Shown here: positions 53,466-62,626 of the stretch, piece by piece | Position numbering within the stretch: position 1 is the first letter of the stretch | Layout of the letters: each line of letters opens with the position of its first letter | Assembly (NCBI GenBank): GCA_903869595.1 | Contig: CAIPZV010000002.1 | Location: 40,004 to 104,003 of the forward strand | Reading direction: 5' to 3' | DNA: 64,000 nt | Source of the DNA: an uncultured beta proteobacterium | Lineage (GTDB): Bacteria > Pseudomonadota > Gammaproteobacteria > Burkholderiales > Burkholderiaceae_C | The notes under the pieces: generated by a model | Database searches by the model: none | What the model saw: only the letters and a program-made list of their open reading frames with translations | Told to the model about the DNA's origin: nothing | Translations under genes and position numbers: made by a program

Positions 53466-54143
53466 GTGTCAAGCTTGTTGCGCTTTACCCTACCCACCAT
53501 CTTGCGCCTGGCCCTTGCCTTTGCGTTGTGCACCATGCAACTCGCCCATGCAGCGAGCGAAGAAAAGCTCAACTACCAGCAAGCGCGCAAAGCCTTGGGC
53601 CATGCCGAACCGCAGCAGCGCATCAATGGCATGCACCAATTGACCAATCTGGGCACCGCCAAGGACGCTGACGCGGTCTATCCCTTGCTCGACGATGCCC
53701 AAGCCGAAGTGCGGCTAGTAGCCCTGGCGACCGTGTGGCAGCTCTGGGGCAAATCGGGCGACGCGGCCGTCGATAAGTTGTACCAGGAAGGCCTGGACAA
53801 GATGCGCGATGGCGATACGGCCGGCGCCATCAAAGTGTTTAGCGCCATCATTGCCAAGCGGCCCGCATTTGCAGAGGCTTGGAACAAGCGCGCGACTATC
53901 TATTACATGGCGGGCGACTATGAGATGTCGATGCAAGATTGCGAAAAAGTGCTGGAACTGATCCCGCAACATTTCGGCGCGTTGGTGGGCTTTGCACAAA
54001 TGCTGGCAGAGCGCTCGCAGCCCGAACGCGCGCTTGCGCTGGTGGAGCGTGCCAGCAAGGTCAATCCTTATTTAGCCAATGCCGAACTGATGATGGCGGC
54101 CTTGCGCATTCAAATCGAGAACAAGCGCAAAAACATGATTTAA
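53466..54143 (+). CDS. Secreted TPR-repeat protein
   Basis: 225 residues. Signal peptide LRFTLPTILRLALAFALCTM followed by a cut near AHAASEE. A helical HEAT-like stretch (EVRLVALATVWQLWGKSGD) precedes two or three tetratricopeptide repeats (GAIKVFSAIIAKRPAFAEAW, NKRATIYYMAGDYEMSMQDC, RALALVERASKVNPYLANAE). A protein-protein scaffold in the periplasm. It stands alone between crotonase (divergent) and the DUF1330 gene (convergent). Partner not identifiable. Confidence 0.85.
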   Translation: MSSLLRFTLPTILRLALAFALCTMQLAHAASEEKLNYQQARKALGHAEPQQRINGMHQLTNLGTAKDADAVYPLLDDAQAEVRLVALATVWQLWGKSGDAAVDKLYQEGLDKMRDGDTAGAIKVFSAIIAKRPAFAEAWNKRATIYYMAGDYEMSMQDCEKVLELIPQHFGALVGFAQMLAERSQPERALALVERASKVNPYLANAELMMAALRIQIENKRKNMI

Positions 54144-54260
54144 GTTTTCGCAAACTGCGCCCGCTACACCTGGAACAACTTCAACGGAAATGGTAGACAT
54201 GCGCTAGCCCCGCTTCAAATGCCACCATGGTTACGCAAGCTCCGCTGATGCAGACGCTGC

Positions 54261-54668
54261 CTAGGGCTTGACGGTCTCTATCAACACCTGCCCGGACAAG
54301 CCGGCTTCCCGATGGATATGAATGTCCGCATAGGCCTGCGAACCCGTGATAGCCGCCATCACTTTGAAAGAGGGATACATCATGATGGCGACCTGGTCCC
54401 ACTGCGCATCGCCGCCGCCCACCAAAAGGCCGCGCACCTTGCCCACATAGACCAGTTTGCCGCCCGCTTCCATCACCATGCGCGTCATGGCGCGCCCATA
54501 GATGCTATAGGCCTGTAGGCCGGTCAAGTCACTTGGGCGACCATCGGCATAGGCCGCTTTGTCGCGAAACTTTAGCAAATTGAGCATGTATATCTCGCTG
54601 CCGTCGTCGCGCTGTAAGGCAGCCTGCATTTGCGCGGCGCTGGGGATTTGGGCGTTTTCAATATGCAT
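54261..54668 (-). CDS. DUF1330-like protein
   Basis: 135 residues from ATG 54668 (GGAGACACTTGC on the minus strand). Dimeric alpha/beta barrel pattern: YMLNLLKFRDKAAYADG, YSIYGRAMTRMVMEAGGKLV, DAQWDQVAIMMYPSFKVMAA. It is longer at the N-terminus than the DUF1330 protein at 8497-8811 and not closely similar to it. No known activity. Divergent from the sulfatase gene across a 155-bp gap that must hold both promoters. Confidence 0.75.
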   Translation of the reverse strand: MHIENAQIPSAAQMQAALQRDDGSEIYMLNLLKFRDKAAYADGRPSDLTGLQAYSIYGRAMTRMVMEAGGKLVYVGKVRGLLVGGGDAQWDQVAIMMYPSFKVMAAITGSQAYADIHIHREAGLSGQVLIETVKP

Positions 54669-54823
54669 GCAAGTGTCTCCTGTGTGCCCGGTACGGGCCA
54701 TCCGTTTACAAAGGCGGGGCCATAATACAAGAAGAGCCACGCGCTTCGGCTTGCTGCAATAGCCGATTTGTCATGGTCTATAACAAGCGCTGTTAGACCG
54801 CGACAAGAATGAGGAATCAAAGC

Positions 54824-56488
54824 ATGATTAAACGCATAGCCATCGGGCTATTGGCCTTCCTGCTGCTAGCCGGGGCCGGTTTTTATGCGATAGGTGGCGC
54901 CAGCGGCGCATTGCTTTTGTACGTGAAATTCGTGATGCGCCAGAACTATGGACCCACGCAAGAAGTGAACTGGAAAGCGGGCCCGGCGGATGCCGTGGCA
55001 AGCTCTGGCAAACGAGCCCCCAATGTGATTTTGATCGTCGCCGATGACCTGGGCTTTAACGACATCACCCTCAACGGCGGCGGCATAGCGGGCGGCAAAG
55101 TACCCACACCCCACATCGACAGCATCGCCCGCGAAGGCGTGGACTTTCGTAACGGCTATTCGGCCAATGCCACCTGCGCGCCCTCGCGCGCATCCATGAT
55201 GACGGGGCGCTATGCCACCCGTTTTGGCTTTGAGTTCACGCCCACGCCCAAACAATTTATGAAGGTGATCACCAAGACCGAACCACGCGAAGGCTGGCCT
55301 GCGGCTGTGTACCACCCAGAGCGCGAAGTAGATCTGATTCCCTACGAAGACATGGGTCTGCCCACCACCGAAATCACGATTGCCAAACTCATGCAAAGCA
55401 CGGGTTACCACACCGTACACCTGGGCAAATGGCATTTGGGCGATAGCCCCCAGTTCCGCTCGTATGCGCATGGCTTTGATGAGTCGCTGTCACTATTGCA
55501 CGGCGGTTCGATGTTCCTGCCGGAAGATAGCCCCAACGTAGTGAACTCCAAGCAGGACTTTGATTTGATAGATAAATTTCTCTGGGCCGCCGCGCCCTGG
55601 GGCGTACGGCATAACGCTGGCGAAGTGTTTCAGCCACCCAAGTACATGACCGATTACCTGACAGACGAAGCCGTGAAGGTGGTGCAGGCTAATAAGAACC
55701 GGCCCTTCTTTATGTACCTGGCCTATAACGCGCCGCATACGCCCTTGCAGGCCACGCGCGAAGACTATGACGCACTGAGCTTTATACCCGACCACACCAT
55801 GCGTGTCTATGCCGCGATGATCCGCTCACTAGACCGCAATATCGGACGCGTGTTGCAGTCTCTCAAAGACCAAGGCGTGGACGACAACACGCTGGTGATT
55901 TTCACCAGTGACAACGGCGGCGCGCATTACATTGGATTGGATGGCATCAACTCGCCTTATCGCGGCTGGAAGGCCACCTTCTTTGAAGGCGGTATCCACG
56001 TGCCATTTTTTATGCGCTGGCCGGCTGGTATCCCCAAAGGTACGCAAGTGACTGCGCCCGTGAACCACTTCGATATTTTTTCGACAGCTGCCGCGGCAGC
56101 CGGAGTAAGGGAACCCAAAGACCGGCCTATCGATGGCGTGAACTTACTGCCCTTTATCCAAGGCAAAGCCGGCGGACGCCCACACGAAAATATTTTTTGG
56201 CGAACCGACACCTATCGCGTAGTGCGATCGGGCGACTGGAAGTTGCAGGTATCCGAGCAACCGAAAAAAGACTGGCTGTTTGACCTGGCCAAAGACCCTA
56301 CCGAAAAGAACAACCTAGCCGCGTCCCAGCCCGAGCGCGTAGCGCGCATGAAGATAGATTTGATGACCTGGGATAAGGCCCAAAGCAAGCCTATGTGGCC
56401 ATCGCTCGGCGCGGGGCCGATTGCTATCGATAAAAACCTGAAGCAAAAATTAGGTGCTGGGGACGAATACGTTTTTTACGGAAATTGA
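54824..56488 (+). CDS. Membrane-anchored sulfatase
   Basis: 554 residues from ATG 54824 (GAGGA upstream; ATG 54809 also in frame). An N-terminal membrane helix (IAIGLLAFLLLAGAGFYAIG) anchors the enzyme in the periplasm. Sulfatase signatures: ILIVADDLGFNDITLNGGG (metal Asp pair), the formylglycine motif CAPSRASMMTGR with Cys converted by a maturase, LGKWHLG and FTSDNGGAHYIG. It cleaves sulfate esters. A formylglycine-generating enzyme is not within this window. It stands alone before the MFS gene (124 bp). Confidence 0.93.
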   Translation: MIKRIAIGLLAFLLLAGAGFYAIGGASGALLLYVKFVMRQNYGPTQEVNWKAGPADAVASSGKRAPNVILIVADDLGFNDITLNGGGIAGGKVPTPHIDSIAREGVDFRNGYSANATCAPSRASMMTGRYATRFGFEFTPTPKQFMKVITKTEPREGWPAAVYHPEREVDLIPYEDMGLPTTEITIAKLMQSTGYHTVHLGKWHLGDSPQFRSYAHGFDESLSLLHGGSMFLPEDSPNVVNSKQDFDLIDKFLWAAAPWGVRHNAGEVFQPPKYMTDYLTDEAVKVVQANKNRPFFMYLAYNAPHTPLQATREDYDALSFIPDHTMRVYAAMIRSLDRNIGRVLQSLKDQGVDDNTLVIFTSDNGGAHYIGLDGINSPYRGWKATFFEGGIHVPFFMRWPAGIPKGTQVTAPVNHFDIFSTAAAAAGVREPKDRPIDGVNLLPFIQGKAGGRPHENIFWRTDTYRVVRSGDWKLQVSEQPKKDWLFDLAKDPTEKNNLAASQPERVARMKIDLMTWDKAQSKPMWPSLGAGPIAIDKNLKQKLGAGDEYVFYGN

Positions 56489-56612
56489 TTGGCGCTGGGC
56501 ACAAAGTCATCGATTGCTGCGGCCTACGGTCTCGCAACGACGTAATTTGGGTTTTTGAAGATCAGCCACATGGACACAACTTTGCGGCGGCAGGCCTGCT
56601 TCATAATGACGC

Positions 56613-57872
56613 GTGACCACGCCCCAACGCCCCCCTGAAGCAGCCTCAGCCCATACGGCGCTAGACGCCCGCGATGACCTGGTGGATTCGTCCTACGCCT
56701 GGTTCCGCTTAGGCATATGCCTGCTGATGATGACACTGGGCAATCTGGGCATGTGGGTGGTGCCGGTCATTATTCCCGCCGTTCAAGCCGAGTTTGGCGT
56801 CGGCCGCGCGGAGTCTGCCCTGCCCTACACGCTGCTCATGATCGGCTTTGGCGCCGGCGGTATTTTGATGGGCCGCATGGCGGACAAATACGGCTTGTTC
56901 CGACCCATGGTATTGGCCGCATGCACCATGGGCCTAGGCTTTGTGCTGGCTTCTATGTCCACCGGCATTTTGGGCTTCGCGCTGGCCCATGGTGTGTTGA
57001 TCGGGCTGCTGGGCAGCTCGATTGCATTTGCCCCTTTGATGGCCGACACCGCGCTCTGGTTTGCCAAGCGACGCGGCGTGGCGGTGGCAATTTGTGCCAG
57101 TGGTAACTACCTGTCGGGCACGATTTGGCCGCCGGTGATGCAGCACTTTATCGAGACCCTGGGCTGGCGCCAGGCCTATATGGGCGTGGGCTTGTTTTGC
57201 GCTGTGTGCATGTTGCTGCTTGCGCCGCTGCTGCGCCGCAGACCGGCTGCCGTAGTGATCGCACCAGGTGTTAGCGCGGACGCGCAGGCCCGGGAACTGC
57301 CCTTTGGCTTATCACCCAGGCGCGCCACGGTGCTCTTGTGTGTGGCCGGCTTTAGCTGCTGCATCGCCATGGCCATGCCGCAAGTGCATATCGTGGCCTA
57401 TTGCACCGACCTGGGTTACGGCGCGGCGCGCGGGGCGGAAATGCTGTCGCTGATGCTGGCCTGCGGCATCGTCAGCCGCTTGGTGTCTGGCGTCATTTGT
57501 GACCGCATTGGCGCGCTGCGCACGTTGCTGTTGGGCTCGGTGCTGCAAGCCACAGCCTTGCTGATGTTTTTGCCCTTTGACGGGCTGGTCTCGCTCTACC
57601 TGGTGTCTGCCTTGTTCGGCCTGTTCCAGGGCGGCATCGTGCCGTCTTACACGCTGATTGTTCGGGAGAATTTCGCTCCCACGCAAATCGGCGCGCGGGT
57701 GGGGACGGTGATTATGTTCACCATGCTAGGCATGGCCACCGGGGGATGGATGTCAGGCAAAGTGTTTGACCTGACGGGTTCCTACCACGCTGCGTTTTTA
57801 AACGGCGTGGCTTGGAATATGCTCAATGTGGGGATTGTGGTGTTTTTGTTAAGGTCGCGGCAAAGGCGATAG
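56613..57872 (+). CDS. MFS transporter
   Basis: 419 residues with about twelve membrane helices and a soluble N-terminal tail of about 35 residues. MFS motif A is seen in MGRMADKYGLF; the second half starts near 235 (RRATVLLCVAGFSCCIAMAM). The members closest in pattern are organic-acid/oxalate-type (OFA-like) carriers, but the substrate is unknown. GTG 56613 is the start assumed; no strong ribosome site is visible. It is 1 nt from the convergent polysaccharide gene. May export or import the product of the sulfatase or an acid of the upstream catabolic genes. Confidence 0.88.
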   Translation: MTTPQRPPEAASAHTALDARDDLVDSSYAWFRLGICLLMMTLGNLGMWVVPVIIPAVQAEFGVGRAESALPYTLLMIGFGAGGILMGRMADKYGLFRPMVLAACTMGLGFVLASMSTGILGFALAHGVLIGLLGSSIAFAPLMADTALWFAKRRGVAVAICASGNYLSGTIWPPVMQHFIETLGWRQAYMGVGLFCAVCMLLLAPLLRRRPAAVVIAPGVSADAQARELPFGLSPRRATVLLCVAGFSCCIAMAMPQVHIVAYCTDLGYGAARGAEMLSLMLACGIVSRLVSGVICDRIGALRTLLLGSVLQATALLMFLPFDGLVSLYLVSALFGLFQGGIVPSYTLIVRENFAPTQIGARVGTVIMFTMLGMATGGWMSGKVFDLTGSYHAAFLNGVAWNMLNVGIVVFLLRSRQRR

Positions 57873-57873
57873 C

Positions 57874-59958
57874 TCACTCCCCACCCATCGCCTCCCGCTC
57901 CTGCGCCAGGTACACCCAATCGACCACCTCCCCGGATGGTTCGTAGCCTGCTACCACTTGCTGTAGCAGGCCGCGTATCAGCGCTACGTCGTTCACACCT
58001 TTGGCCACTTGCAGCGCGCCTAGGCTTTGCTGTAACTGGGTCCATGGCAAAAATGGCTCTTGGGCCTTCATGATGCGCGGGTGCTGCGTTGGGATTGGGT
58101 TTTCACCGATCAGCAACTCTTCGAACAGTTTTTCGCCGGGGCGCAGTCCGGTGATCGCTATTTCAATATCACCTTCCAGATTGTCATCGTCACGCACGCG
58201 CAAGCCCGACAGCTCGACCATGCGGCGTGCGAGGTCGGCTATCCGTACGGGCTGGCCCATATCCAATACAAAAACATCACCACCAGTGCCCATGGCGCCA
58301 GCTTGGATCACCAACTGAGCAGCCTCTGGAATCGTCATGAAAAAGCGGGTGATGTCCGCGTGGGTCAGCGTGACGGGCCCCCCATTACGGATCTGTTCGC
58401 GAAACAAGGGCACTACCGAACCACTGGAGCCCAACACATTCCCAAACCGTACCATCGAAAAGCAAGTACGCGTCGTGGAAGCCAAGCCGGCTTGGGCGGA
58501 CACCGCCGGATTGAGCTCGGCTAATGCCTGCAAGACCATTTCAGCCAGGCGTTTGCTAGCGCCCATGATGTTGGTGGGACGCACCGCTTTATCGGTGCTG
58601 ATCAGCACAAAATTACGCACGCCATTACGCACTGCAGCCTCAGCGCAAACGCGCGTGCCCCACACATTGTTGTGTACACCTTCGGCCGGGTTGTGCTCCA
58701 CCAAGGGGACATGTTTATAGGCGGCGGCGTGGTAGACCGTATGGGGGCGCCAGGTATCCATGATTTCCTGCATGCGAACCTCGTCGCACACCGAGGCTAA
58801 AAGAGGAACAATTTCTGTCGCAGACTTGATGGCAGGACTGACCCCAAGCAACTGTGAAGATTCATGCGAGCCGTTTTCATGAGCGGTTTGCACAAGGCCT
58901 GCTGCGGCTAGCGCCTGCAATTCCTGGTGGATTTGGTACAAAGCGAATTCGCTCATTTCCACCAGCAAAAGTTGCTTGGGCTGGGCTTGCAATATTTGAC
59001 GACACAACTCGCTACCGATACTGCCCCCGGCGCCCGTGACCAATACGGTTTTGTGGTGGGTGTTGCGATTAAGTAATAAGGCGTTGGGCTTGACGGATTC
59101 ACGTCCCAGTAAATCGTCAATATCCAAATCGCGCACATCGCTCATGCTCACTTTGCCACTGACCAAGTCGGCCATAGCGGGCAGCGTACGGACGGCTAGA
59201 CGCAAGGGACTGATACGCGCAAGTATGTCGTTACGGCGCTGACGCGACACCGAGGGCAAAGCCATCAACACATCAGTGATATTGCGGCTGACCACCAATC
59301 CCGGCAGATCTTCAGGCGAAAAAATAGGCAAACCGTTCAATACATGGCCGTGCAATCGATCATCATCATCCAGATAACCCACTACCCGCATTTCGTAGCT
59401 GGCAGACATAGCATTTGCTAACTGGCGTCCGGCACTGCCTGCGCCGTAAATCAAGGCCTGCGGCAGGTTCGCGATTTTTAAGCGACTTTGGTATTCACCG
59501 CCCAGCCAAATTTTGACGAATACACGCGAGGTACCAATAAACATCAGCATCAGCATGGGCTGTATCAAACCAATGGTGCGAGGCACCCCTTCCACACCAA
59601 TAGCGGTAAACAAAGTGGCGTACAACAATCCATAAGTCCCGATAGCGCGTGCTACCGAGATCAGCGCAGGCATACCGGTGTAGCGAAAGATAGCGCGGTA
59701 CAAGCCAGAGATGATGAAAATCGGAATCGCCAAGAGCACCGAAGCCAATACAGGCACCATCGGAGTTCCAGCCAAAGTTCGAATTTCACCTAGGCGCAGG
59801 TAGTAAGCAATCCAAACGGCCAAAATGCAAAAGCTCGTATCCACGCACAAGGCAATGATGCGCTTGGCCAAGCGTGGCAAGGAGAGGACCGGATGGGAAA
59901 AATCAGCGATATTGGAGATCATGTGCGTTAAGGAGGATGGCTTAATGGGTGACGCCAT
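57874..59958 (-). CDS. Nucleotide-sugar 4,6-dehydratase, membrane form (WbpM/CapD family)
   Basis: 694 residues. Four or so N-terminal membrane helices (about 25-150), a first Rossmann domain (ALIYGAGSAGRQLANAMSAS, about 165-290), then the catalytic SDR domain (VLVTGAGGSIGSELCRQILQ) with STDKAVRPTNIMGASKR, where Met replaces the usual Tyr, as in large C6-dehydratases. Other marks are MVRFGNVLGSSGSVVPLF. It makes the 4-keto-6-deoxy intermediate from UDP-GlcNAc for QuiNAc/FucNAc-type sugars. ATG 59958 overlaps the sugar transferase by 17 nt; ATG 59922 would avoid this. Confidence 0.93.
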   Translation of the reverse strand: MASPIKPSSLTHMISNIADFSHPVLSLPRLAKRIIALCVDTSFCILAVWIAYYLRLGEIRTLAGTPMVPVLASVLLAIPIFIISGLYRAIFRYTGMPALISVARAIGTYGLLYATLFTAIGVEGVPRTIGLIQPMLMLMFIGTSRVFVKIWLGGEYQSRLKIANLPQALIYGAGSAGRQLANAMSASYEMRVVGYLDDDDRLHGHVLNGLPIFSPEDLPGLVVSRNITDVLMALPSVSRQRRNDILARISPLRLAVRTLPAMADLVSGKVSMSDVRDLDIDDLLGRESVKPNALLLNRNTHHKTVLVTGAGGSIGSELCRQILQAQPKQLLLVEMSEFALYQIHQELQALAAAGLVQTAHENGSHESSQLLGVSPAIKSATEIVPLLASVCDEVRMQEIMDTWRPHTVYHAAAYKHVPLVEHNPAEGVHNNVWGTRVCAEAAVRNGVRNFVLISTDKAVRPTNIMGASKRLAEMVLQALAELNPAVSAQAGLASTTRTCFSMVRFGNVLGSSGSVVPLFREQIRNGGPVTLTHADITRFFMTIPEAAQLVIQAGAMGTGGDVFVLDMGQPVRIADLARRMVELSGLRVRDDDNLEGDIEIAITGLRPGEKLFEELLIGENPIPTQHPRIMKAQEPFLPWTQLQQSLGALQVAKGVNDVALIRGLLQQVVAGYEPSGEVVDWVYLAQEREAMGGE

Positions 59959-60502
59959 CCCGAAGTAAAACCTTTATGAAAGTCAGCCACATAATGCGTA
60001 GGTCGAACCACAGAGACTGGCGCTGTAGGTATGCAACATCAAACGCAACCTTGAGGGGGATAGCCAACTCGTCGCGACCATTTACCTGTGCCCAGCCCGT
60101 CAAGCCTGGCCGCAGGGTATGCACGCCACTGGCAGTGCGCAGCCCGATAAGGTCCTCTTGGTTAAACAGCGCGGGGCGTGGGCCCACAAAGCTCATATCT
60201 CCCTTGAGAATGCACCAAAGTTGCGGAAGTTCATCTAGGCTGCTTTTGCGCAAGAACGATCCGATGGGCGTCAAATGTGCAGACGGATCACCCAACAAAT
60301 GGGTAGCCACCGCCGGTGTGCCGATACGCATGCTGCGGAACTTGGGCATTTTGAAAATCACATTGTTGCGGCCGACACGGTCTGACCAATAGAGGGCGGG
60401 GCCTTTGGATGTTAGGCGGACAGACATTGCGACCAAGACTACAGGCGCCAGCAAAATCATCGACGCCAGGCTGGCAAGAACAATATCAAAAACTCTTTTC
60501 AT
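59942..60502 (-). CDS. Undecaprenyl-phosphate sugar-1-phosphate transferase
   Basis: 186 residues, small PglC-like initiating sugar transferase (monotopic PGT). A single N-terminal re-entrant hydrophobic segment (FDIVLASLASMILLAPVVLV) is followed by FKMPKFRSMRIG, FLRKSSLDELPQLWCILKGD, MSFVGPRPALFNQEDLIGLR and RPGLTGWAQVNGRDELAIPL. It puts the first sugar phosphate on the lipid carrier for O-antigen or capsule units. It overlaps the epimerase gene by 4 nt and the dehydratase gene by 17 nt, so all are co-translated. Confidence 0.94.
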   Translation of the reverse strand: MKRVFDIVLASLASMILLAPVVLVAMSVRLTSKGPALYWSDRVGRNNVIFKMPKFRSMRIGTPAVATHLLGDPSAHLTPIGSFLRKSSLDELPQLWCILKGDMSFVGPRPALFNQEDLIGLRTASGVHTLRPGLTGWAQVNGRDELAIPLKVAFDVAYLQRQSLWFDLRIMWLTFIKVLLRDGVTH

Positions 60503-61422
60503 GCCGACATTGCCCGCCTCAAGCCCTCTTCTATGGAGACCGGAGGCGCCCAGCCCAAGAGGCTTTGCGATTTGGAAATATCAATTTGCAAGTTTCCGCA
60601 CAAACGCTGCACCACATCGCCTTTGCCGATCAAGGCGCCCCCTGCTCGCAGAGCCCACATTGGCACTGGAATCAGGCGCGATGGTACGCCCGCTGAAAGA
60701 GCCATATGGCGTATGAGATCGGTAGTAGAAAGGTCATGCCCATCACTGACAAAAAACGTCTGATTGGCGGCTTGCGGATGAGAAATGCAAGTGACGATGA
60801 AATCCACTAGGTTGTCTATCGCCACAAAGCTGCGCTGGTTATGGACCGCACCAAGAGGCAAGGACCAGCCACGCTTTACGGCTCGCATAAGGCTCGCAAA
60901 GTTGGCCTTTACGCCTGGGCCGTATACCAGCGGCGGGCGGATGATGACCACCTCCATGCCCGTTTCTTGGCTAACTTGCCGCAAACCCTGCTCCGCTTCG
61001 TGCTTGCTCTGGCCGTAGGCATCTTGTGGGTGAGGTGCATCGGCCTCAGTGAATGCGTCACCTGGTTGCGTAAGCTCTCCGTTGACTTTGACCGAACTGA
61101 TAAAAACAAACCGTTTGACACCCGCCGATGCCGCTTGACGCGCTAGGTTCATGGTTCCCATCACATTAACGGTTCGAAATACAGCCAGTGGGTCAGGCGC
61201 CGTGTCGTCCATTACGTGGACACGGGCAGCTAGATGCACCACCACTGTGCACTCCTCTAGCGCAGCCGTCCAGTCGGTCGCTTCATCCATATTGCCGATT
61301 GCCACATTTATCGGGAACCCTGACGAGCGACCAACGCGGGTTAGGGGTACCTTCTTTTTTACGAGTGCGCGGCAAAGGGCATCACCTACGAAACCGGTGG
61401 CACCCGTAACCAACACTTTCAT
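60499..61422 (-). CDS. NAD-dependent nucleotide-sugar epimerase/reductase (GalE-like SDR)
   Basis: 307 residues, extended SDR. VLVTGATGFVGDALCRALVK glycine loop, catalytic Ser in VFISSVKVNG and Tyr/Lys in PQDAYGQSKHEAEQ, RPPLVYGPGVKANFASLMRA. This pattern matches WbpV/WbjF-type enzymes that act on the 4-keto sugar made by the WbpM-like dehydratase, giving UDP-QuiNAc or UDP-FucNAc. Overlaps both neighbours by 4 nt (ATGA). The specific product is inferred from the neighbourhood. Confidence 0.9.
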   Translation of the reverse strand: MKVLVTGATGFVGDALCRALVKKKVPLTRVGRSSGFPINVAIGNMDEATDWTAALEECTVVVHLAARVHVMDDTAPDPLAVFRTVNVMGTMNLARQAASAGVKRFVFISSVKVNGELTQPGDAFTEADAPHPQDAYGQSKHEAEQGLRQVSQETGMEVVIIRPPLVYGPGVKANFASLMRAVKRGWSLPLGAVHNQRSFVAIDNLVDFIVTCISHPQAANQTFFVSDGHDLSTTDLIRHMALSAGVPSRLIPVPMWALRAGGALIGKGDVVQRLCGNLQIDISKSQSLLGWAPPVSIEEGLRRAMSA

Positions 61423-62573
61423 CGGTCGGGCCCGCCCGCACAGGCTTGATTTAGCATTTCTTGATAAACCGAAAGCGTTTCTCTAATTACTATGGCGCTG
61501 GAGAACTCAACTTCCGCGCGATGTCGCCCCTGACTCCCCATCTGCGCCCTAAGCTCAGGGCTATCGATCAACAACTGGAGCGCCTTAACTAAAGGCTCAA
61601 CCTCGCGGGGAGGAACCAGCAGGCCGTTAACGCCTGGCGCTAACACCTCCCTACAGCCAGGCACATCAGTCGTCACACAAGGTAAACCGGTTGCCAGCGC
61701 CTCAATCAGCGCCTTTGGTAAGCCCTCACGGTAGGATGGAAGGCAGGCAATATCCGCCTGAGCCCAAACTTCTGGCATGTTCTCCTTGTGGCCCCACAAC
61801 TCGACGTCACCCTGCTGCCGCCACTTATCGAGCTGTACCTGCGGGATATGTGCCGGATTCTGAAAATCTGGCGAACCCACCAACACGAAGCGCACTTGGG
61901 GATTGTTGACGCGCAACAATCTTGCAGCCTCTACGTACTCCCCCACGCCCTTGTCCCATAGAAGCCGCGCCACTAGCATGACGACTATTCCACCATGCGT
62001 GCGCTCGCATGGCCTGAACTCATCAATATCAACCCCGGCGCCACGAATTAAACGGATATCCGTTTCCCTGACGTAATGATTTTTGATGAGTGCGGCGCAG
62101 TCGTCCGTATTTTCGAGAATGACTTTGCTTCCCCTAGGATTGAGTAAGGTGTGCATCAAGACCCAAAATAGCGGACGAAGTAATCTGGCCAGCAGGCCTT
62201 TGGATGTATACACAAAACCCATACCTACTGGGGCATTGACGACACGACGAATGCCGGCAACCCGGGCAGCTAAGGTACCTAGAAAAATCGGCTTCATCGC
62301 GATGTGGTGCACCAGATCGGGTCGCTCCCTAAGATATATCTGGATAAGGCGGAGTACTGCCCAAGCGGCTGATATCGGATTCAAACTTCGTCGCACCAAG
62401 GGTACGTGAATCAAACGAAGCCCAGCGTTCAAAATTTGCGCGCCCTTGGCGCCCCGCTGGGTAACAACTAGGATCTCGTGACCAGCCGCCTTCGCTGCAA
62501 TAGCGCGCTCAATAAAATGCGAGCAAAAAAACCAGTCTTCGGTAATGAGGTAAAGAATCTTCACAAAAAGCAC
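61419..62573 (-). CDS. Glycosyltransferase family 4
   Basis: 384 residues; start GTG 62573 or the GTG at 62564, which gives an N-terminus beginning with KILYLITEDWFF. GT4 landmarks: VHHIAMKPIFLGTLAARVAG, VVMLVARLLWDKGVGEYVEA in the donor domain, the EX7E region CLPSYREGLPKALIEALATG, and TDVPGCREVLAPGVNG. It resembles N-acetylgalactosaminyl/QuiNAc transferases such as PglA and WbpH-like. Cytoplasmic, adding a sugar to the lipid-linked acceptor. Overlaps the epimerase gene by 4 nt; the 53-bp gap to the GT2 gene is AT-rich. Confidence 0.92.
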   Translation of the reverse strand: MLFVKILYLITEDWFFCSHFIERAIAAKAAGHEILVVTQRGAKGAQILNAGLRLIHVPLVRRSLNPISAAWAVLRLIQIYLRERPDLVHHIAMKPIFLGTLAARVAGIRRVVNAPVGMGFVYTSKGLLARLLRPLFWVLMHTLLNPRGSKVILENTDDCAALIKNHYVRETDIRLIRGAGVDIDEFRPCERTHGGIVVMLVARLLWDKGVGEYVEAARLLRVNNPQVRFVLVGSPDFQNPAHIPQVQLDKWRQQGDVELWGHKENMPEVWAQADIACLPSYREGLPKALIEALATGLPCVTTDVPGCREVLAPGVNGLLVPPREVEPLVKALQLLIDSPELRAQMGSQGRHRAEVEFSSAIVIRETLSVYQEMLNQACAGGPDR

Positions 62574-62626
62574 CTATGCCCGTGTTCGCGTCGACCGTCG
62601 CACAGTAATCGTCCTTAGGCAACGGT

